A stretch of DNA of 64,000 nt from Moniliella sp. 'wahieum'. Taxonomy: Eukaryota; Basidiomycota; Moniliellomycetes; Moniliellales; Moniliellaceae. Shown here piece after piece: positions 11,490 to 23,956 of the stretch; the stretch's first letter is position 1; every line of letters starts with the position of its first letter. The notes under the pieces were generated by a model. That model had not been told where the DNA came from and did not search any database. It saw only the letters and a program-made list of their open reading frames with translations. The DNA lies in assembly GCA_003971905.1 (NCBI GenBank), contig RSEE01000090.1:224979-288978 (forward strand), given 5' to 3'. The translations under genes and the position numbers were made by a program.

Positions 11490-14400
11490 GGTGGGGGGGG
11501 TGTAGGTGGTGGCGGTGGGCAAACACGGAAGAAGGACGTTGGATATAAGAGGGAGGCGGGGGGGGGCCGACGGGGCACAGCACAGACAGAGCGCCCAAGG
11601 CAGATCAGGGCAGACGAAGCAGGAGGCAGACGCTGGGGCAGACAGGGCAGGGTGGCTGGGGGGCAGCTTGAAGCGAATAAAGCTCAAGGATCTGAAGCTT
11701 CAAGTCCGAAGTCTGACGTCTCTGAAGCTCTTGAAGCTTGAAGGTACAAACTGGAAACGATTAGTGATCTAGTGATGCTTGATGCTTGATGCTTGATGCT
11801 GAGGCACTCAAGCACAGCCGTCACGCGTCACGAAGGAGCTTTGGTCAGCGGCGCTTGAGCCCCCGCCACCAGAAGCAGCACAAGTTTCCTCAAGTAGAAG
11901 CTTTCAGCGCCGCAAGTGCAAGCGACTTGGGGCATGCTTGACGGAGGCGGCACGGAGGCAGTCGGCACGCTCCGGGCAGGGGTGGTGGGCCTCAAATCGC
12001 AGGGAGCCAAGGTGAACTTCAGCTGAAGCTTCAAGAGACGCGGGCCTGCTGGACAGACCACCACCCTATCGTCTGCCCGTCGCAGCAGTCGCAGCCAGGT
12101 GGCGACGGGGGTGACCGGTGACGCGTGACAATGACGTAGTTGGACAGCTTGTCTCACGGCTGGCGCTGTGCGCCCTGCACGACGCTGAAGGCACGCGGCA
12201 CGTGCACTCGGCCTCCGCGTCCTCGCGTCCGTGCGTCCATCGCCTTCCCTAGCCGCCACCCCATCGCTACCCTATCGAGAGCCAGCGCCCGTGCCTGCCG
12301 CCAGGCACAACCCCCGCGGTGCGCAGGACCGGCATAATCGACATACTTCAACCATCTTGCTGCAGCCAGCCGCCCGCGGCTGCACGATCGCGGCCAAACA
12401 GCGTGTCCCCGCGGCCAAAATACGCAAGCCACACCCCCAGCACTGCCCCCGTGGCCTTCCCCTCCGGAGCTTAACGTTTCTTACCTCCTGCTAGTGTACC
12501 TTTTGTCGGGCCAGCCCCATCGCGCTTTTTCGCGGCATCCGAGTCGAACCCAGCGTCAGCCTCCTTGGGGGGCGATCTGACCGAGCAGGGCCGAGCAGAG
12601 GCCGAGCACTGACCTCGCTTGTTCGCTCGCAAGGCCTTGGACCTTGAATTTGAGCGCATCCGGGCGGTCTCTACCCTTCTAGCACAAGTATTCTGCGGTT
12701 GTGTGGGTGTGTGGGGTGGTGGGTAGCAGATAAGCCTTCGGAGAACAGGTCGCATGTCAATATGTCAATGCCATTCCTCTGACCTCCTGTTATAGGCGGT
12801 GCATTTTTGTCCTAATAAATCCGCGCCCACAGGCCACATGTCCATGCATGCGTATCATGCAGCGACGTGTGTCCTATTCCCCGCCCGCCTATGGAGGCTG
12901 CAATGGAAGCGACTGAAGCGTATACGACCCCGGGTGTCGGGCAGTGTAGGCCATCGTATGCGGCGGAGCCATGTGGGCGTTGTTGGTGGCAAAAGACGCA
13001 GGGGGCAGAGCTATACAGGAGATGGCGAGTGAGTTTATAGTCGCTGTTGGCGTATGTACGTATGGCAACCGCACACGCGACATCAATTAACGTTCAACAC
13101 GTGCAAGTGACGTTCAACCCTTAATTGATGGCGTATATACGTATACGTGTTGCAAAAGGTGGATGGTGGATGGAGGATGTGGTTCTGTTGAGGAGATAGA
13201 GGTACTGCCCTGGAGACTATGAGAAGAGTACAAAACCGTACATACTACACGTCCACCGCGATGTGAGAGTGCATCACAGGGGGACAGGAGCACTGATATA
13301 CTCTCACGTAGGATGGCATGGGGTGCGGCGATCACTCTCATCGCAACAATAACTATAAACCCCGCAACTCTTTGATCTTCGCCAACTGAGCCAACTCCGG
13401 TGCACGGTGCATGGCACGTGCGCCACTTGTTGTTTCTCGCTGATGCGATGGAGATCATGAGGGGGTGGGTAGGTTACAGCATTTCTTGGTCCCCGTTCAT
13501 CACCTGTCCAAAGCGGTTTCCATTCGCTTTTCTCTCCCGGCTTCAAAATGTGGTACAAAACCTCGTGGTACCTGAGTAATAACCCCCTGTTACCTGGTAA
13601 CCCGGCTGTGTATATCCCGCTGCTATTGCTGCTGCCCTCGGTCTGGCATTGAGTATGGGTCGCTTCCCGATGCTTGACGGTGTGAATTGTCCGCCTCTCG
13701 CTCCCTACCACGGTACCCATAGTATGCAGGTCTACCCTCCAAAGCTATAATTTCCATAGCCTTTTTTGTGCGTGGTGTCACAGTCGGGGCTAAGGCGAGG
13801 GAGACCAAAATCGGGACTAGGCCAAGGGACGTAGCAATCGTCCGTGGGGAAGAAGCAAGAGCAAAGGACATGCTGCGAAGTGGAAGAAGCAGGAAAAGAA
13901 CGAGATGCTCCTGACGAAGAAATTGGAAATGAGAGCGGGAGAGCAGCCAAACTATGGCACGTGGTGTCTTCGTTCTCCTCTTTCACTTCCACTCACACAC
14001 GCCTATCGTCTTCTGTGTCCGTTTTACGGTTCTTCGTTTTCGTTAATCACTACCTCTTGAATTCATATCATTGACAGAGCTTAAGGCTGGGACAGGGGGA
14101 ACGCTACGTCTAAACCGAACCGTTCATCTTGCGGGGGTTACTTGGAAGCGCCACTAAGGTCAAGGAACCAGGGGGATCGCCAGGATATCAGGACCCTCCG
14201 GCTCTCGCCATCCGGTCCTCTATATACGCCAGTCTCTTTGCAGCCTACGACTCATACGCCCCTTCCCTAACACTTCCCCCACTCTTTTTTCTGACCATTC
14301 AGTAGTATACGGCGGACGAGACGTCCATCATGAGCACTAACTGATGCACTATACGGCCTTAAAGGCTGCCACGTGACAGCAAGCCACCACGAACCCGAAG

Positions 14401-15900
14401 AGATGGAGATGTGCGGTCGACTCTGGAGACGGTGTTGAGCCAGCGGTCGACTCTGGAGACTGTGTTGAGCCAACGGGTGACTCGTGTGTTTGGCCAAAAG
14501 GTCCCTTTGTTCGGTCCCTCCACAGGCCTACTACTAGGGGAGTAGTTCCATGATTGTTTCCCCGCTTCTGTGTTTTCCTTGCCCCGCAGCCTATATCCGC
14601 AGCTATCCCCTGTTGATGACTGGCTGCTTGACGTGCCGCTGGAGGTGTTACATGTTACTGATGGGGGTTTGCTTGGACCCCACCACCACTGGTGCGATTG
14701 CATTATGCATTACCCTGGAAGACCATCAGGCCCAGGCCTCAGGACTGCAGGTGCCACATGGCGATGCATGAGACTGTGCGGGATTGTCCGCGTAGCTATG
14801 CTGGCAATGGGGTCCCCCCACATTCGCACAAAACGCACATCTCGAGGGGCCGGTACGGTGTGGGAACTAAGCAAGTGCTATTGTTGAAGAAGAGCTCCGA
14901 AAGCAGCAAGTGGGACTAGCGGTCGATATTTGATGGAGACCGAGATGAAATTACGCTGGCAGTGGCGAGCCCAAGTGATCTTGATGGAGCGGGAGACCCG
15001 TAAAAAAAACATTACGTGCGGATGCATCACATGCATCACGTAGATGGAGGTGACTGCGGTGACTGATGGTCTTGGCGCTTCTGGTATGCTACTAGGCGGA
15101 GTCGGGTACTGACGATGGGTCGCTGGTCACAGTCACGTGTCACAGGCCACAGGTCAAGACAACGCCCAACAAGCGGCGCGCTTCTTGTGGATACGGGCCG
15201 ACAACCGGATAGGTACCGCGCTGCTGGGACATGGTACAGAGCGGGCACTGGCACGAGCACACCGCGGTGAGAAACACTTTCCCCGTGCGGGGCGGCGCAG
15301 CACTGGCGTCGTGCCCGGGCTTGGCTGTCGGAGGGCCGCGCACGCGGGTCGCCTGGGCGGGGGCGCTGTTATTAATCGCTGGAATCAACCGCTCGAGTGC
15401 CGACTATGGATGATTGGGTCGATGATTGCGGCAGGCTGCGCTGGTGCGGCCGGGTGAGCGGCGGCGGCTGGGCACTCTGTTGGCAGTGTGCGCTACTGGC
15501 GGCGGCCGGCTGCTCCCAGCTCAATGGGTGATCGGCCTGGTGCGCAGCCCAGGCTCAGTCTCGCTCAGCCTCGCTCGGCAAACACGCTCACCGGTCACCG
15601 TGGGTGTGATATATGACGTACGGCGCGAACGCGTGACGCGGGATCGGGGGGGAGAGGAGCGATCGCGCTGATTGCGTTTTTTGCGTGCTGACGTCGGCAC
15701 GTTCAGCGCACCCATCGGCATCCCCGCCGCCACCATCTTCCCGCCGTGCTCTCCCCCCACGCCCTCCTGCTTTGGGTGATCGCATTGGTGGAGATGAACC
15801 CACGTCTGTCCGCATTCCCTCTGTCTTCGCCCCGCCGACGCCTTCGCTTCCTGCCCCCTCGTCTTGTCTCTTGCCCGTCCGCTGCTCCCAACCGCGGTGA
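11490..15900. other. gene-poor 4.4-kb intergenic stretch
   Basis: Contains HindIII-like words (AAGCTTGAAG and variants) at about 11680-11745, a (TGATGCT) run at 11772-11800, palindromic GTATATACGTATAC near 13133, and one copy of the dispersed repeat at 14064-14218. Local GC is lower between 13000 and 14900. ORFs here have codon content typical of shadows. The last 200 bp before the antiporter gene are pyrimidine-rich, as expected of a fungal promoter. Confidence 0.55.
14064..14218 (-). repeat. dispersed structured repeat, copy A
   Basis: On the minus strand this begins GGACCGGATGGCGAGAGCC and ends CTCTGTCAATGATATG. It aligns along its whole length with copy C (60565-60715) and partly with copy B (57383-57467). 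The first 28 bases can fold as a hairpin (GGACCGG paired with CCGG..GGTCC). No ORF and no terminal repeats are visible. It may be a SINE-like or other non-autonomous element, or a multicopy RNA gene. Confidence 0.75.
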
Positions 15901-18900
15901 ATGAGGCTGTCTGCGTTTGCACACCGCCTTGCTGGGCTCCTCGCCTTCCTCGCCTGCGCAGCAGCCATCGCCTCCGCATTTGCCGCCCCGATGGCGTGCC
16001 CTCTTCCCTCCTTCCGCCCGCTCTTTCCTCTCCTCTCTCTTCCTCTTCCTCTTCCTCCGCCCTCCCACTCCTTTCGCCCTCGGCAGTGGTGCTCGCGGCC
16101 GAGCCATCCGGCACGCCTGAGACGCCGGTGACCGAGCACCACTTCAAACCCTTTGAGGTTTCACCCGCCCACATCATTTACACTGGATTCGGTACCTTTG
16201 TTGTGCTGTTTGCCTGCTTTTCCTTGTTCATCAAGGAGAAACTCTACTTTGGAGAAGCACCTCTCGCCGCATCTTTGGCATCATCGTCGGCCCCTACTGC
16301 CTCAACCTATTCGACCCTTCCCATTGGGGAAAGCAGAGGCATGAGCGCCCCCCGGGCACTGTCTTGACTAACGAAATTGCAATGGAGGTTCTTCGCGTTA
16401 CAATTGCCCTCTCTGTCTTTGCCGCGGGCGTGGAACTGCCCAAAAAGTATCTTTTGCGACACTGGCAATCCATCATGGTTTTGCTAGGTCCTGTCATGTT
16501 ATGGGGGTGGCTAGTCACCGGCCTTTTCCTGGGGGGCTGGTTCCAGGCCTGGATTATCTCACTTCCCTCGTTGTTGCCGCCGCTGTGACCCTACCGACCC
16601 CATTTGTCTGCCTCGGTTGTGGAGGCCCTTGGGCCGAAAAGCACGTGCCGGCTCACATTCGTCACTTGCTCACCTGTGAATCTGGCTGCAACGACGGTGC
16701 TGCTTTCCCCCTTTCTCTATTTGGCCTTGTACCTCACCATGAACCGGCACGCCGTCGGGTGGGCGATTGGTCGCTGGGTACGTATCGTGTCTTGTGTCTT
16801 GTGCAGCGCACGGACCATAAACTGACTTGTGGACGCAGGTGTATCAGATCATTTTGTATGAGATTGCTCTGGGTACCGTGATTGGTGCTCTAATCGGATG
16901 GGTGGCACGCAAAGTTATTCGTTTGTCGGAACATTGGCGTTTGGTGGACCGTGAATCGTTCGTGGTGCACTATGTGGCCTTGGCGCTGATGTCAATGGGG
17001 GCCAACGTTCTGTTGGGATCCGACGATTTGCTGGCAGCGTTTGCTGCGGGCACAGCGTTTGCCTGGGACGGGTGGTTCTCTGCGCAAACCGAGTCGTCCA
17101 ATTTCTCGGCCATTGTGGATCTTCTGTTCAACACGGCGACCTTTATCTTCCTTGGGGCCATGATGCCCTTTGGCTCATGGGTGGCCCCAGAAACGACGCT
17201 TAACATTTGGCGCCTGTTTGTAATTGCCATCCTCACTCTTCTCCTCAAGCGCATCCCGATCATCGTGGCTCTCTGGAAATACGTTCCCGACATCAAGACC
17301 TTCCGTGACGCCCTCTTTGTCGGTCACTTTGGCCCTATGGGCTGTGGTGCTATATTCATCTCCACCTTTGGCAGGACGCTCCTGCCGGATGACACACCGG
17401 ATCCACCTACGCATCCCAACCACTACCTGGCCAACAGCATGATTCCTATCACCTATTTCTTCGTTTTATGTTCCATTGCCGTGCACGGCCTTACTGTCCC
17501 CTTCTTCTCGGCCGCCCGGAACTCGACCAAACGACTGCATCGCTCCCTCTCTCACGGTGGATTGAGTGGTGGTGGGCTAGGGCTCCATCAAACGGCCACC
17601 TGGGAATCCTGGGCCAATCGCGCGTTTCAGCGCTTCAAGACAGTGGGGTCAGAGAAACCGGTCAAAGGCCACCTGGCGAGCGAAGACGAAGGGGAAGATG
17701 GGGGCATGGCGGAGATCCGTGTGTGTTGGCATCCCAGCTCCAATCGCAAAAGGCGCAAGAACCTCCGTCGAACCATCCCCCGATGCCAGCCACTCCCTCT
17801 CTGGCACTGCGACCGAAGAGGATGGGGGTGTGAACTGGGCTCGGGCTCGGCCGAAGCGACAGGAACCAGCCCGAACACCAAGTTTGTCTCCACGCCCACG
17901 GGCGAGAACCAGGAGCCCTTACCAGAAAACCCGGTTTCTCGCCCTACGGGCCTGCATCCGATGCATCAACGCACCATCTCCTTTGCTCGGAACAATACCT
18001 TTGACGATATTGAGGACACGGCTGCCGATGCCGATATGGATCCGGGCGATGGCGATTGGGATGTGGGGGAGAACGATGCGGAGACGCGGCGGATTCGACA
18101 ACACGAATACTTGATGAATGGTGGACATTTCGCTTCGGGCCGATCGGCTCGCGAGCATGTTGGCTCGTCAGCAGGCGCGAGAACAAGACGATCGTACCGC
18201 TCTCAGCCGGCGCTCTTCCCGAGGCTCAGGCCATGCTAGCACACTCAAGACGGTAGGAGGTCGCTTGGCGGACAGTGCAGGGGCGGCAGTACACCGTCTC
18301 GGTTCCATCGTACGTCCCGGCCATGACCGAGGCTCGTCGGTCTATGCTCCCCGTCTCTCTTCCGCTCCAGGTCCTTCGCCCCTCAGCGGCATCCGGCGCA
18401 TGGCGAAGCCGAGCAAGAGAGGCCGCAAGCAGAGGAGAGGGACTACACCCAGCTCGAGTCGGACCGACAGCCCGAATTGGCTGAGGCCGAAGTGGAACGG
18501 CCCTCGCAGGAGGCTGAAGAGGAGAGAGGTGGAAGGGAACCAGATCCAGTACCCCAATGTGCGTGAGTGGGTGGAAGGATCGAGTTTGGTGCTGGAGTAC
18601 CTCGAGAGCCGGCTGGCCGAGCCCCAAGTGTCGGTGATCCCAATGACCAAGGAAGACGAGGCGAGTTGGCAGGAGGAGAAGACGGCGCACGATTTGGACC
18701 AGCCTGAGCCGAGTCCGGCGTGGCGGTGGGTATGCGACCACCGATCCGAGTTGGAGACGGTGCTCCGGACCTCGATCCGGACGCCTGGACGCCTCACAAT
18801 GCTCGGTTTGAATTGGTCAAGCATCAGGTTCCGACCAAACTTGCCGAGCGCAAGAAACAACTGGGGCTCCCAACTGATCGCCCTCCTTCCTCTACAGCCG

Positions 18901-19244
18901 CCTGGCTTTCCCGTCATATTAGTTCGCATCATGATGTGGACCACGCTGACAGTGAGGAGGGCGAGGCAAGAAGCAGGGACGAGGAGCAGGGGGAAGACGA
19001 AGAAGCGGAAGCGGTGCAACGGGCCCAGATGTTGCTCGCTGCGCAGCAAGGCGTTGGTGACGATGAAGATGAGGATAACCAAGCCTCCCTCCACCAGGAC
19101 CGCCCTCGTGTTTCATCGCGCACCGGAACCTTGCGATCGTCTTCCTTGCCTGCTCGGAGCTCAAGGGAGCAGGATTCGGTCGAGGGGGATGTAGGGCTTG
19201 CCCAGCACACAGCGGCGACGCACCCCCCGCCCCACCAAGGCTAA
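15901..19244 (+). CDS. NHA1: NHA1/CNH1-type plasma-membrane Na+,K+/H+ antiporter
   Basis: CPA1-family antiporter that extrudes Na+ and K+ in exchange for H+ and has a long cytoplasmic tail. Family landmarks: IYTGFGTFVVLFACFSLFIKE (first span), LFDPSHWG, VTIALSVFAAGVELPKKYL, LLTCESGCNDGAAFP, GSDDLLAAFAAGTAFAWDGWF and LFVGHFGPMG. The hydrophobic core ends near SIAVHGLTVPFFS (about 17510), followed by roughly 550 residues of Ser/acidic tail with WVEGSSLVLEYLE and WTPHNARFELVKHQVPTKLAE. Intron 16778-16838 (GTACGT..GCAG, 61 nt). Frameshifts near 16265, 16535, 16590, 16605, 16700, and several in the tail. The N-terminus is unclear: ATG 15901 gives a hydrophobic leader, but a pyrimidine tract ending in CAG at 16086 could be an intron acceptor. 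The tail ends HTAATHPPPHQG at 19244. The function is certain at family level. Confidence 0.86.
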
Positions 19245-20252
19245 GTACCACGCTGGTTGCCACATTGGGGAAGATATCGTGGCCTTCGGTCACGCCCAGT
19301 AACCTGGTCTGCAGAGGGAAGCATGCGATGGGATCTTTCCTTTTCTGGTCTGGCCTCTTGGGCTTTCTTGGCTTCGCCCCATCACCTTGCTCCGCTTGCA
19401 ACGAGCCAAAACGCCTAGGAAGACTTACTGGGTTTTCCTTTCTCGCTCCGACACACGCGGCACCACACCGCTTTTTTTTATTCTGCCTAGGACTCCCCAC
19501 TATGCCCCCCCCCTCTTCTTTGCCCCCGGACGCCTCTCAGGCTCTCCGCTTCCCCCCGCTATGCTCGTTCCTTCTCTTCGGGGTCTCGGGCTCGGGCTTG
19601 CTCCTTGCTTCTGCTTGCTTCTGCTTGCTTCTGCCTGCTTTTGCTTGCTTCTGCTCCTGCACTCGGAGTCTTTGTCGCTTCGAAAGCCCCCCCTTTCATC
19701 TATGGCCTTCACATTTTCCTTTCTAGTTGTTTCGCCTTTTTCATCCATCGTCCCCAAGCTCAATTCTATGGTGATCCATGCATGTTGAACTTGCTTCTTG
19801 GTGTTTGTATGTTGTGCTGCTTGCCGGCTTGCTTGCACGCATACCCCCTCACCGTTTCCTTAATCTTACACTCTCATTAGCGCGGCTGGACGCGCCAAGG
19901 TGCTCAGCGCTCATTCTATAGGCGAAAACCAAAGGCCGAAGGGGGCCCAACCCTAGCTGCCACAATGCAGCGTGTACATCTGCGCTAGAAAGGGAATACA
20001 TGGACTTGTGCCTGCCTCCTTTTCAATAGTACCCGCCGCGACAGTGGGTTGCCAAGTAAGCCTGATCAAGACCCGTCGGTATTGGTATTGGCATTGTCAC
20101 TGACAACGGTGGGGAGGCGGGTATCTCTCCACCCTGATGAAGGATGGACCTCCACTGCTGACGTTCGCGACAGGGTGGGTCCCTTTGGGCTGGGGTTGCT
20201 GGTCTCTACACCCCCAAGAGCTTATCATTCCCATTTGAACTTTGTGGTATAA
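19245..20252. other. intergenic, with a CTTGCTTCTG tandem repeat
   Basis: Pyrimidine-rich trailer of the antiporter gene, then unique sequence leading to the tRNA-Ser gene. It holds a 10-bp tandem repeat at 19604-19656. No convincing ORF. Confidence 0.5.
19604..19656 (+). repeat. 10-bp tandem repeat, about 5 copies
   Basis: Unit CTTGCTTCTG repeated about five times, with changes in the fourth copy (CCTGCTTTTG). Non-coding context. Confidence 0.8.
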
Positions 20253-20358
20253 GACACTTTAGGCAGTGGTTACCCCGTTCGCCTGCTATCTGTAGCACCT
20301 TGCTTCAAGGGCCAGCGAATCCTCTCTGAGGGCGTGAGTTCGAATCTCACAGGTGTCG
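20253..20358 (+). tRNA. tRNA-Ser(GCT) with intron
   Basis: Acceptor GACACTT pairs with AGGTGTC, with discriminator G at 20358. The anticodon stem TTCGC (20278-20282) pairs with GCGAA (20315-20319); the loop reads C-T-G-C-T-A then a 25-nt intron at 20289-20313 and the last loop base A. A long variable arm fits a class II tRNA. The T arm is GTGAG-TTCGAAT-CTCAC (20334-20350). A T-run follows at about 20363-20374, as expected for Pol III termination. The D arm is slightly irregular, perhaps from a lost base. Confidence 0.88.
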
Positions 20359-22823
20359 GATCGTTTTTCTTTTTTCCTTTTCTCGTCGAATGGGATCATC
20401 GATCATCGATCCCAACAGAAGGATTGGTTCCGCTCACTTCCACTTGCGCTTTGTCTATCCACATCCAAGCAGGGAACGGTGCTGGGGGGGGGGGGGGGGG
20501 GGCAGCGGTGGGGGGGAGAGGTAGGACGCACAACCAAAAGCGGTGGGGCTTGGGTCCTCGGTCGCCGGTTACCTCGCCAGTCATATGCTTCCTTCACTCA
20601 CTAGTACTCTGCTGCGCTGCGATTAAAATCGCTGGAGCTATTATATAGTGTTCCGTACTGGCCATCAGACCCTCAGACAGGTCGTCGCCCATACAGCACC
20701 AACAATGCGGCAAAAGAATCCAAGTGCTACAACTGTGATTAGTGATTGAACTAGCCATGGGGCAGTGACGGCAACAAAGTGTTGGTAGTACTACTACCTT
20801 CTCCGCTTCGCCGACCCAGAGGCTTAGGGCGCTCAGGGCGCAAGTCCGGTTTACCCAAATACCTCAGCGCCGTTCAGGCGCTATAATGGAGCGCAAAGAA
20901 CGTCAGCTATTAGCGCGTAGCACAAGTATGCCAACTCCAAGCAGGGGGCAGGAACGACTTTTTCGGAGAGTATCGAACATCCGGGACGCGAGGGGTATCG
21001 GCAAGTATCAGAAGAGACACGTTTCAAAGGCGCATGTGCAAGTATAACCTCCACACGTCAAGTGGTTATCTGCCCATACATGCCAAAGAACCACTGCCCT
21101 ATAGACTAGTGTGCATGGTGCTGGTGGATGCTACAACAGCGAGGCAAAAATATGAAGAAGGGCCAAAAGCACAGTCCTTGTTGAGCACTAACGATTGAGG
21201 GTATACAAGGTGGCGGTAACATCCTCTAGAAATGCAGCCTCGCGCCACCTGGCATGGGTCCTGGGTGGAGCGAACTTGGGCCCGAGCCACAATTAGGGTG
21301 CTTTCCTATAGAGGACAAGCTACAACGGTTGATCAAGCTTGGACACTAATGGCAGATCGAAACGGAGCTAGAGATCACGAGAGATAAAGAGGCCTCTTAG
21401 TCGGGGCGTCGACTAGCACGGCACCGTTGCGTATGCGCCGGAACGAGCAAGACCAACATGCCTGTAATCCGTGGTCCTGAAGAAGGGTTGGCCAGAGGGC
21501 TGGTGCTGGCAGACAAAGACAAAGGTAGGACAGGTCCTGTCTGACAGAACAATTCAAGAACTCTTGTTGAATCGCCGCGAGAGCCGCACAGAGCACAGAC
21601 TGAGTACTGAAAAGATCGACAGCAACTGTATGCCCGCTCGAAGGGATGTAATACCGGAAGACCAAGAGGTGGTCGCTGGAAGGCAGGTCGGTGGGAATGC
21701 TGGTGATTTGTACAGGATAACGCGGGAGTTGCCTGGCGGTCAAGGATAGATTTCCGAGTCTTCCTGTTACAAAGACAAAAGTCGAAGAAAGGAAGGAAGA
21801 AGAAGACCAAGAAGACCAAGAAGACCAAGAAGACAAGAAGACAAGAAGACGAAATGGCCTGTTCGTGGGAAATTTTAGAACATGGATCAAGTTGAACGTT
21901 GAACTCGTTGAGCGTTACGTTGATCGGTCATACAGGCAGCACGATCTACAAGAAATAGACAACACAAAACGATGAAGCAAGGGGAAGGGAATCGAGATCA
22001 CTACTCCGTGGCCCCCACAGAAAGGACAGACCAAGTAGGGAAACGTCCCCACACTCAGTGTCAGGAGACGGAGATGGGGGAAAGGGTGCAGATGGATTGC
22101 ATACATCTATGGACGCACAGGAGGTATATGTACCTCCTCAGGAAGGGGGCACAGTCGAGAGGTGGACACAGGATCTCCCAACTGATAAGAATCACGCCAT
22201 AGTGCCCATACGGGCCTAGTGGGCCAAGGGCCCCCTAGCACGGCGTGAGTCTGACACTCAGCCGGGAACGGGAACGCTGGCCACAATGCGAAACGCCCCA
22301 AAGCAAGGGCAACAGGCTACCCACAGGCAAGGAAGACAAAGGGAGAGGGTGCGCTCGGCCGGGCTCGGCCACCCCCCCCCCCCCGGCCATTGCCCGTCAC
22401 ATGGTCACCTCACCGCTAGATATTCTTCAAGCATAAACTGGGAGTTCGCGCTGTGGACCCACTGGGTGCCCTGAGCCTCAGCGCAACACACAGACGTCGC
22501 CTATGGGACCACAGGGAACACAACTAGCTGCTGGGCACCCCAACTGTTCTACGCACCCCAAACACCCACTATCCAAAACCCACAATCGTAACCGCACAAG
22601 GAAGGAAGGCGGTGCTCTCTGGGCGAACATAGCATTGCAAGTTTCACGTGCACGCTTGCGTGTTGGGGCTGCATGGGGGCAGTGTGGAGTGGGTCTCGTG
22701 CCTCTGCCGACGGCCACATCGCTCAGAAACCCGTTTGGAAACGAGTCTGGCTCAGCAAAGCCGCTTAGCAACCGCGCTGCCTATCTCGCGACCCGTGCTC
22801 AGCCCACCGCCATCGCCATCGCC
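20359..22823. other. intergenic 2.5 kb with a 19-G run and an unclear minus-strand ORF
   Basis: Holds a run of 19 G at 20484-20502, a 9-bp AAGACCAAG tandem at about 21800-21850 and a 13-C run at 22372-22384. A 171-codon minus-strand ORF (21375-21890) has no recognisable domain and is not counted as a gene. The GATCATCGATC word occurs at about 20397-20411. Confidence 0.5.
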
Positions 22824-23772
22824 ATGTCTGCAACGTCGCTGCCCGCGTCGCCCTCCAACCGCCCTGCCCACGCCGCTCTTTTGGCTGCCGGCCTGGCTGC
22901 CTCTGTCTATGGCATCCTCAACCTCGAGCTCACCGACATGCTCGTCCCGCCAGGCGGCACGCCCCGGGCGAGCAGAAGGGAGGCCACGCTCAGTTCTGAC
23001 GGTTTGCTCCCTCTACGCTACCACTGCCACTCAGGCCTTGGGACTCTTGGCGGTCCTCATTGGCTCTTTCCCTGGAGTGTGCTGGAGCGCCTCCACATCA
23101 CAGGCTTGGCCTTGACCCTTCCCTGGAAATTGTCGTCTCGGCTCTCTTTTGGCCGCTGTTCCTCTATGACGAGGGCCTGGTACGTCCCTTCCCTCCCTGC
23201 AGCCATGTGCTGCTCAGGGTTACTTTGAACAGTCACCAACTAACACGTTTTCCTGTCAGCTTACCCCTAGCGCGGATATTCCCGACCCGGCAAACCCATT
23301 GAAGACCATCACAGTTACACCTCATCTGCCTCTGCTGCCCAACTTGTGCTGGCACCTCTTCCCGGCCGTCGCGCTGCTAGCCGACTATCTTCTCTTCTCG
23401 CCTCCTTTCCCCAAGCGGATCAGGGCGCCGTTGGTTGCCGTGCTGGTGTCAGTATCTTATGTGTACGTGTCGTCCCACTCTGAAATCGGGAACCTGGTGC
23501 CGCGGCCGCGTCGACTGACACGCATCTCCCTTCTCTCCCCCTTTCCCTATACTAGGACATGGATTGAACATCTGCACACCTTCAATGGCCACTACCCTTA
23601 CCCCCTTCTCGACATTTTGAACCCTATCCAGCGCCAGACGGTGTACGGTGTGGCCGCGTTCCTGTTCTGCATCGGGCTTGAAGGGTCCAATGCGCTACAC
23701 CGGTCCTTGAACCCGAGCATGTGGGCCGTGGCGGCGCAAGACCAGCAGGCCAAACTGGCCAAGAGCGAGTAA
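22824..23772 (+). CDS. AIG1/FAR-17a family multi-pass membrane protein
   Basis: Members of this family (human AIG1, ADTRP) are small multi-span membrane threonine hydrolases that cleave fatty-acid esters of hydroxy fatty acids. Here the order matches: N-terminal span HAALLAAGLAASVYGILNLE, GGHAQFLTVCSLYATTATQALGLLAVL, LEIVVSALFWPLFLYDEG, HLPLLPNLCWHLFPAVALLADYLLFSPPF, then WIEHLHTFNGHYPYPLLD and a last span before a charged tail ending in AKLAKSE. Introns: 23180-23259 and 23463-23555, both starting GTACGT. Frameshifts near 22965, 23000 (TTCTG where TTCCTG is expected) and 23090. Start 22824 (MSATSLPASP) suits the family length of about 240 residues. It is convergent with mago nashi, 185 bp away. 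Substrate is inferred from the family only. Confidence 0.8.
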
Positions 23773-23956
23773 GCCTTGATCGTTGTCTTCTCATATGTCC
23801 TATGTTTCCTCTCCTTCTTCGCTGGCCTCTATAGCCAGCCACAGTCCTTGGTTGTGTTTCGCCCGTATGGGTGGGAGAATCAATGAGGCGATATTGTACA
23901 CGTTGGGTGAGTTTAGGAGGAGCGGGTGAGTGCAGTACACCAAAGCGCGCAACAAT

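Noticed and set aside
12471..12755. 94-codon minus-strand ORF ending GGKKR with RSNSRSKALRANKR
   Set aside because: Looks faintly like a small basic nuclear protein, but the opposite strand reads equally well and no known family fits.
14064..14218. Dispersed repeat as a hammerhead or HDV-like ribozyme
   Set aside because: A hairpin is present but the conserved cores of those ribozymes are not seen.
15521..16177. 218-codon minus-strand ORF over the antiporter start
   Set aside because: Arg/Gly/Glu-rich shadow of a CT-rich promoter and N-terminal exon; no domain.
21375..21890. 171-codon minus-strand ORF in a lower-GC stretch
   Set aside because: Some protein-like parts (AALAAIQQEFLNCSVRQDL) but the start is a repeat-encoded Ser/Trp run, there is no domain and no splice evidence.
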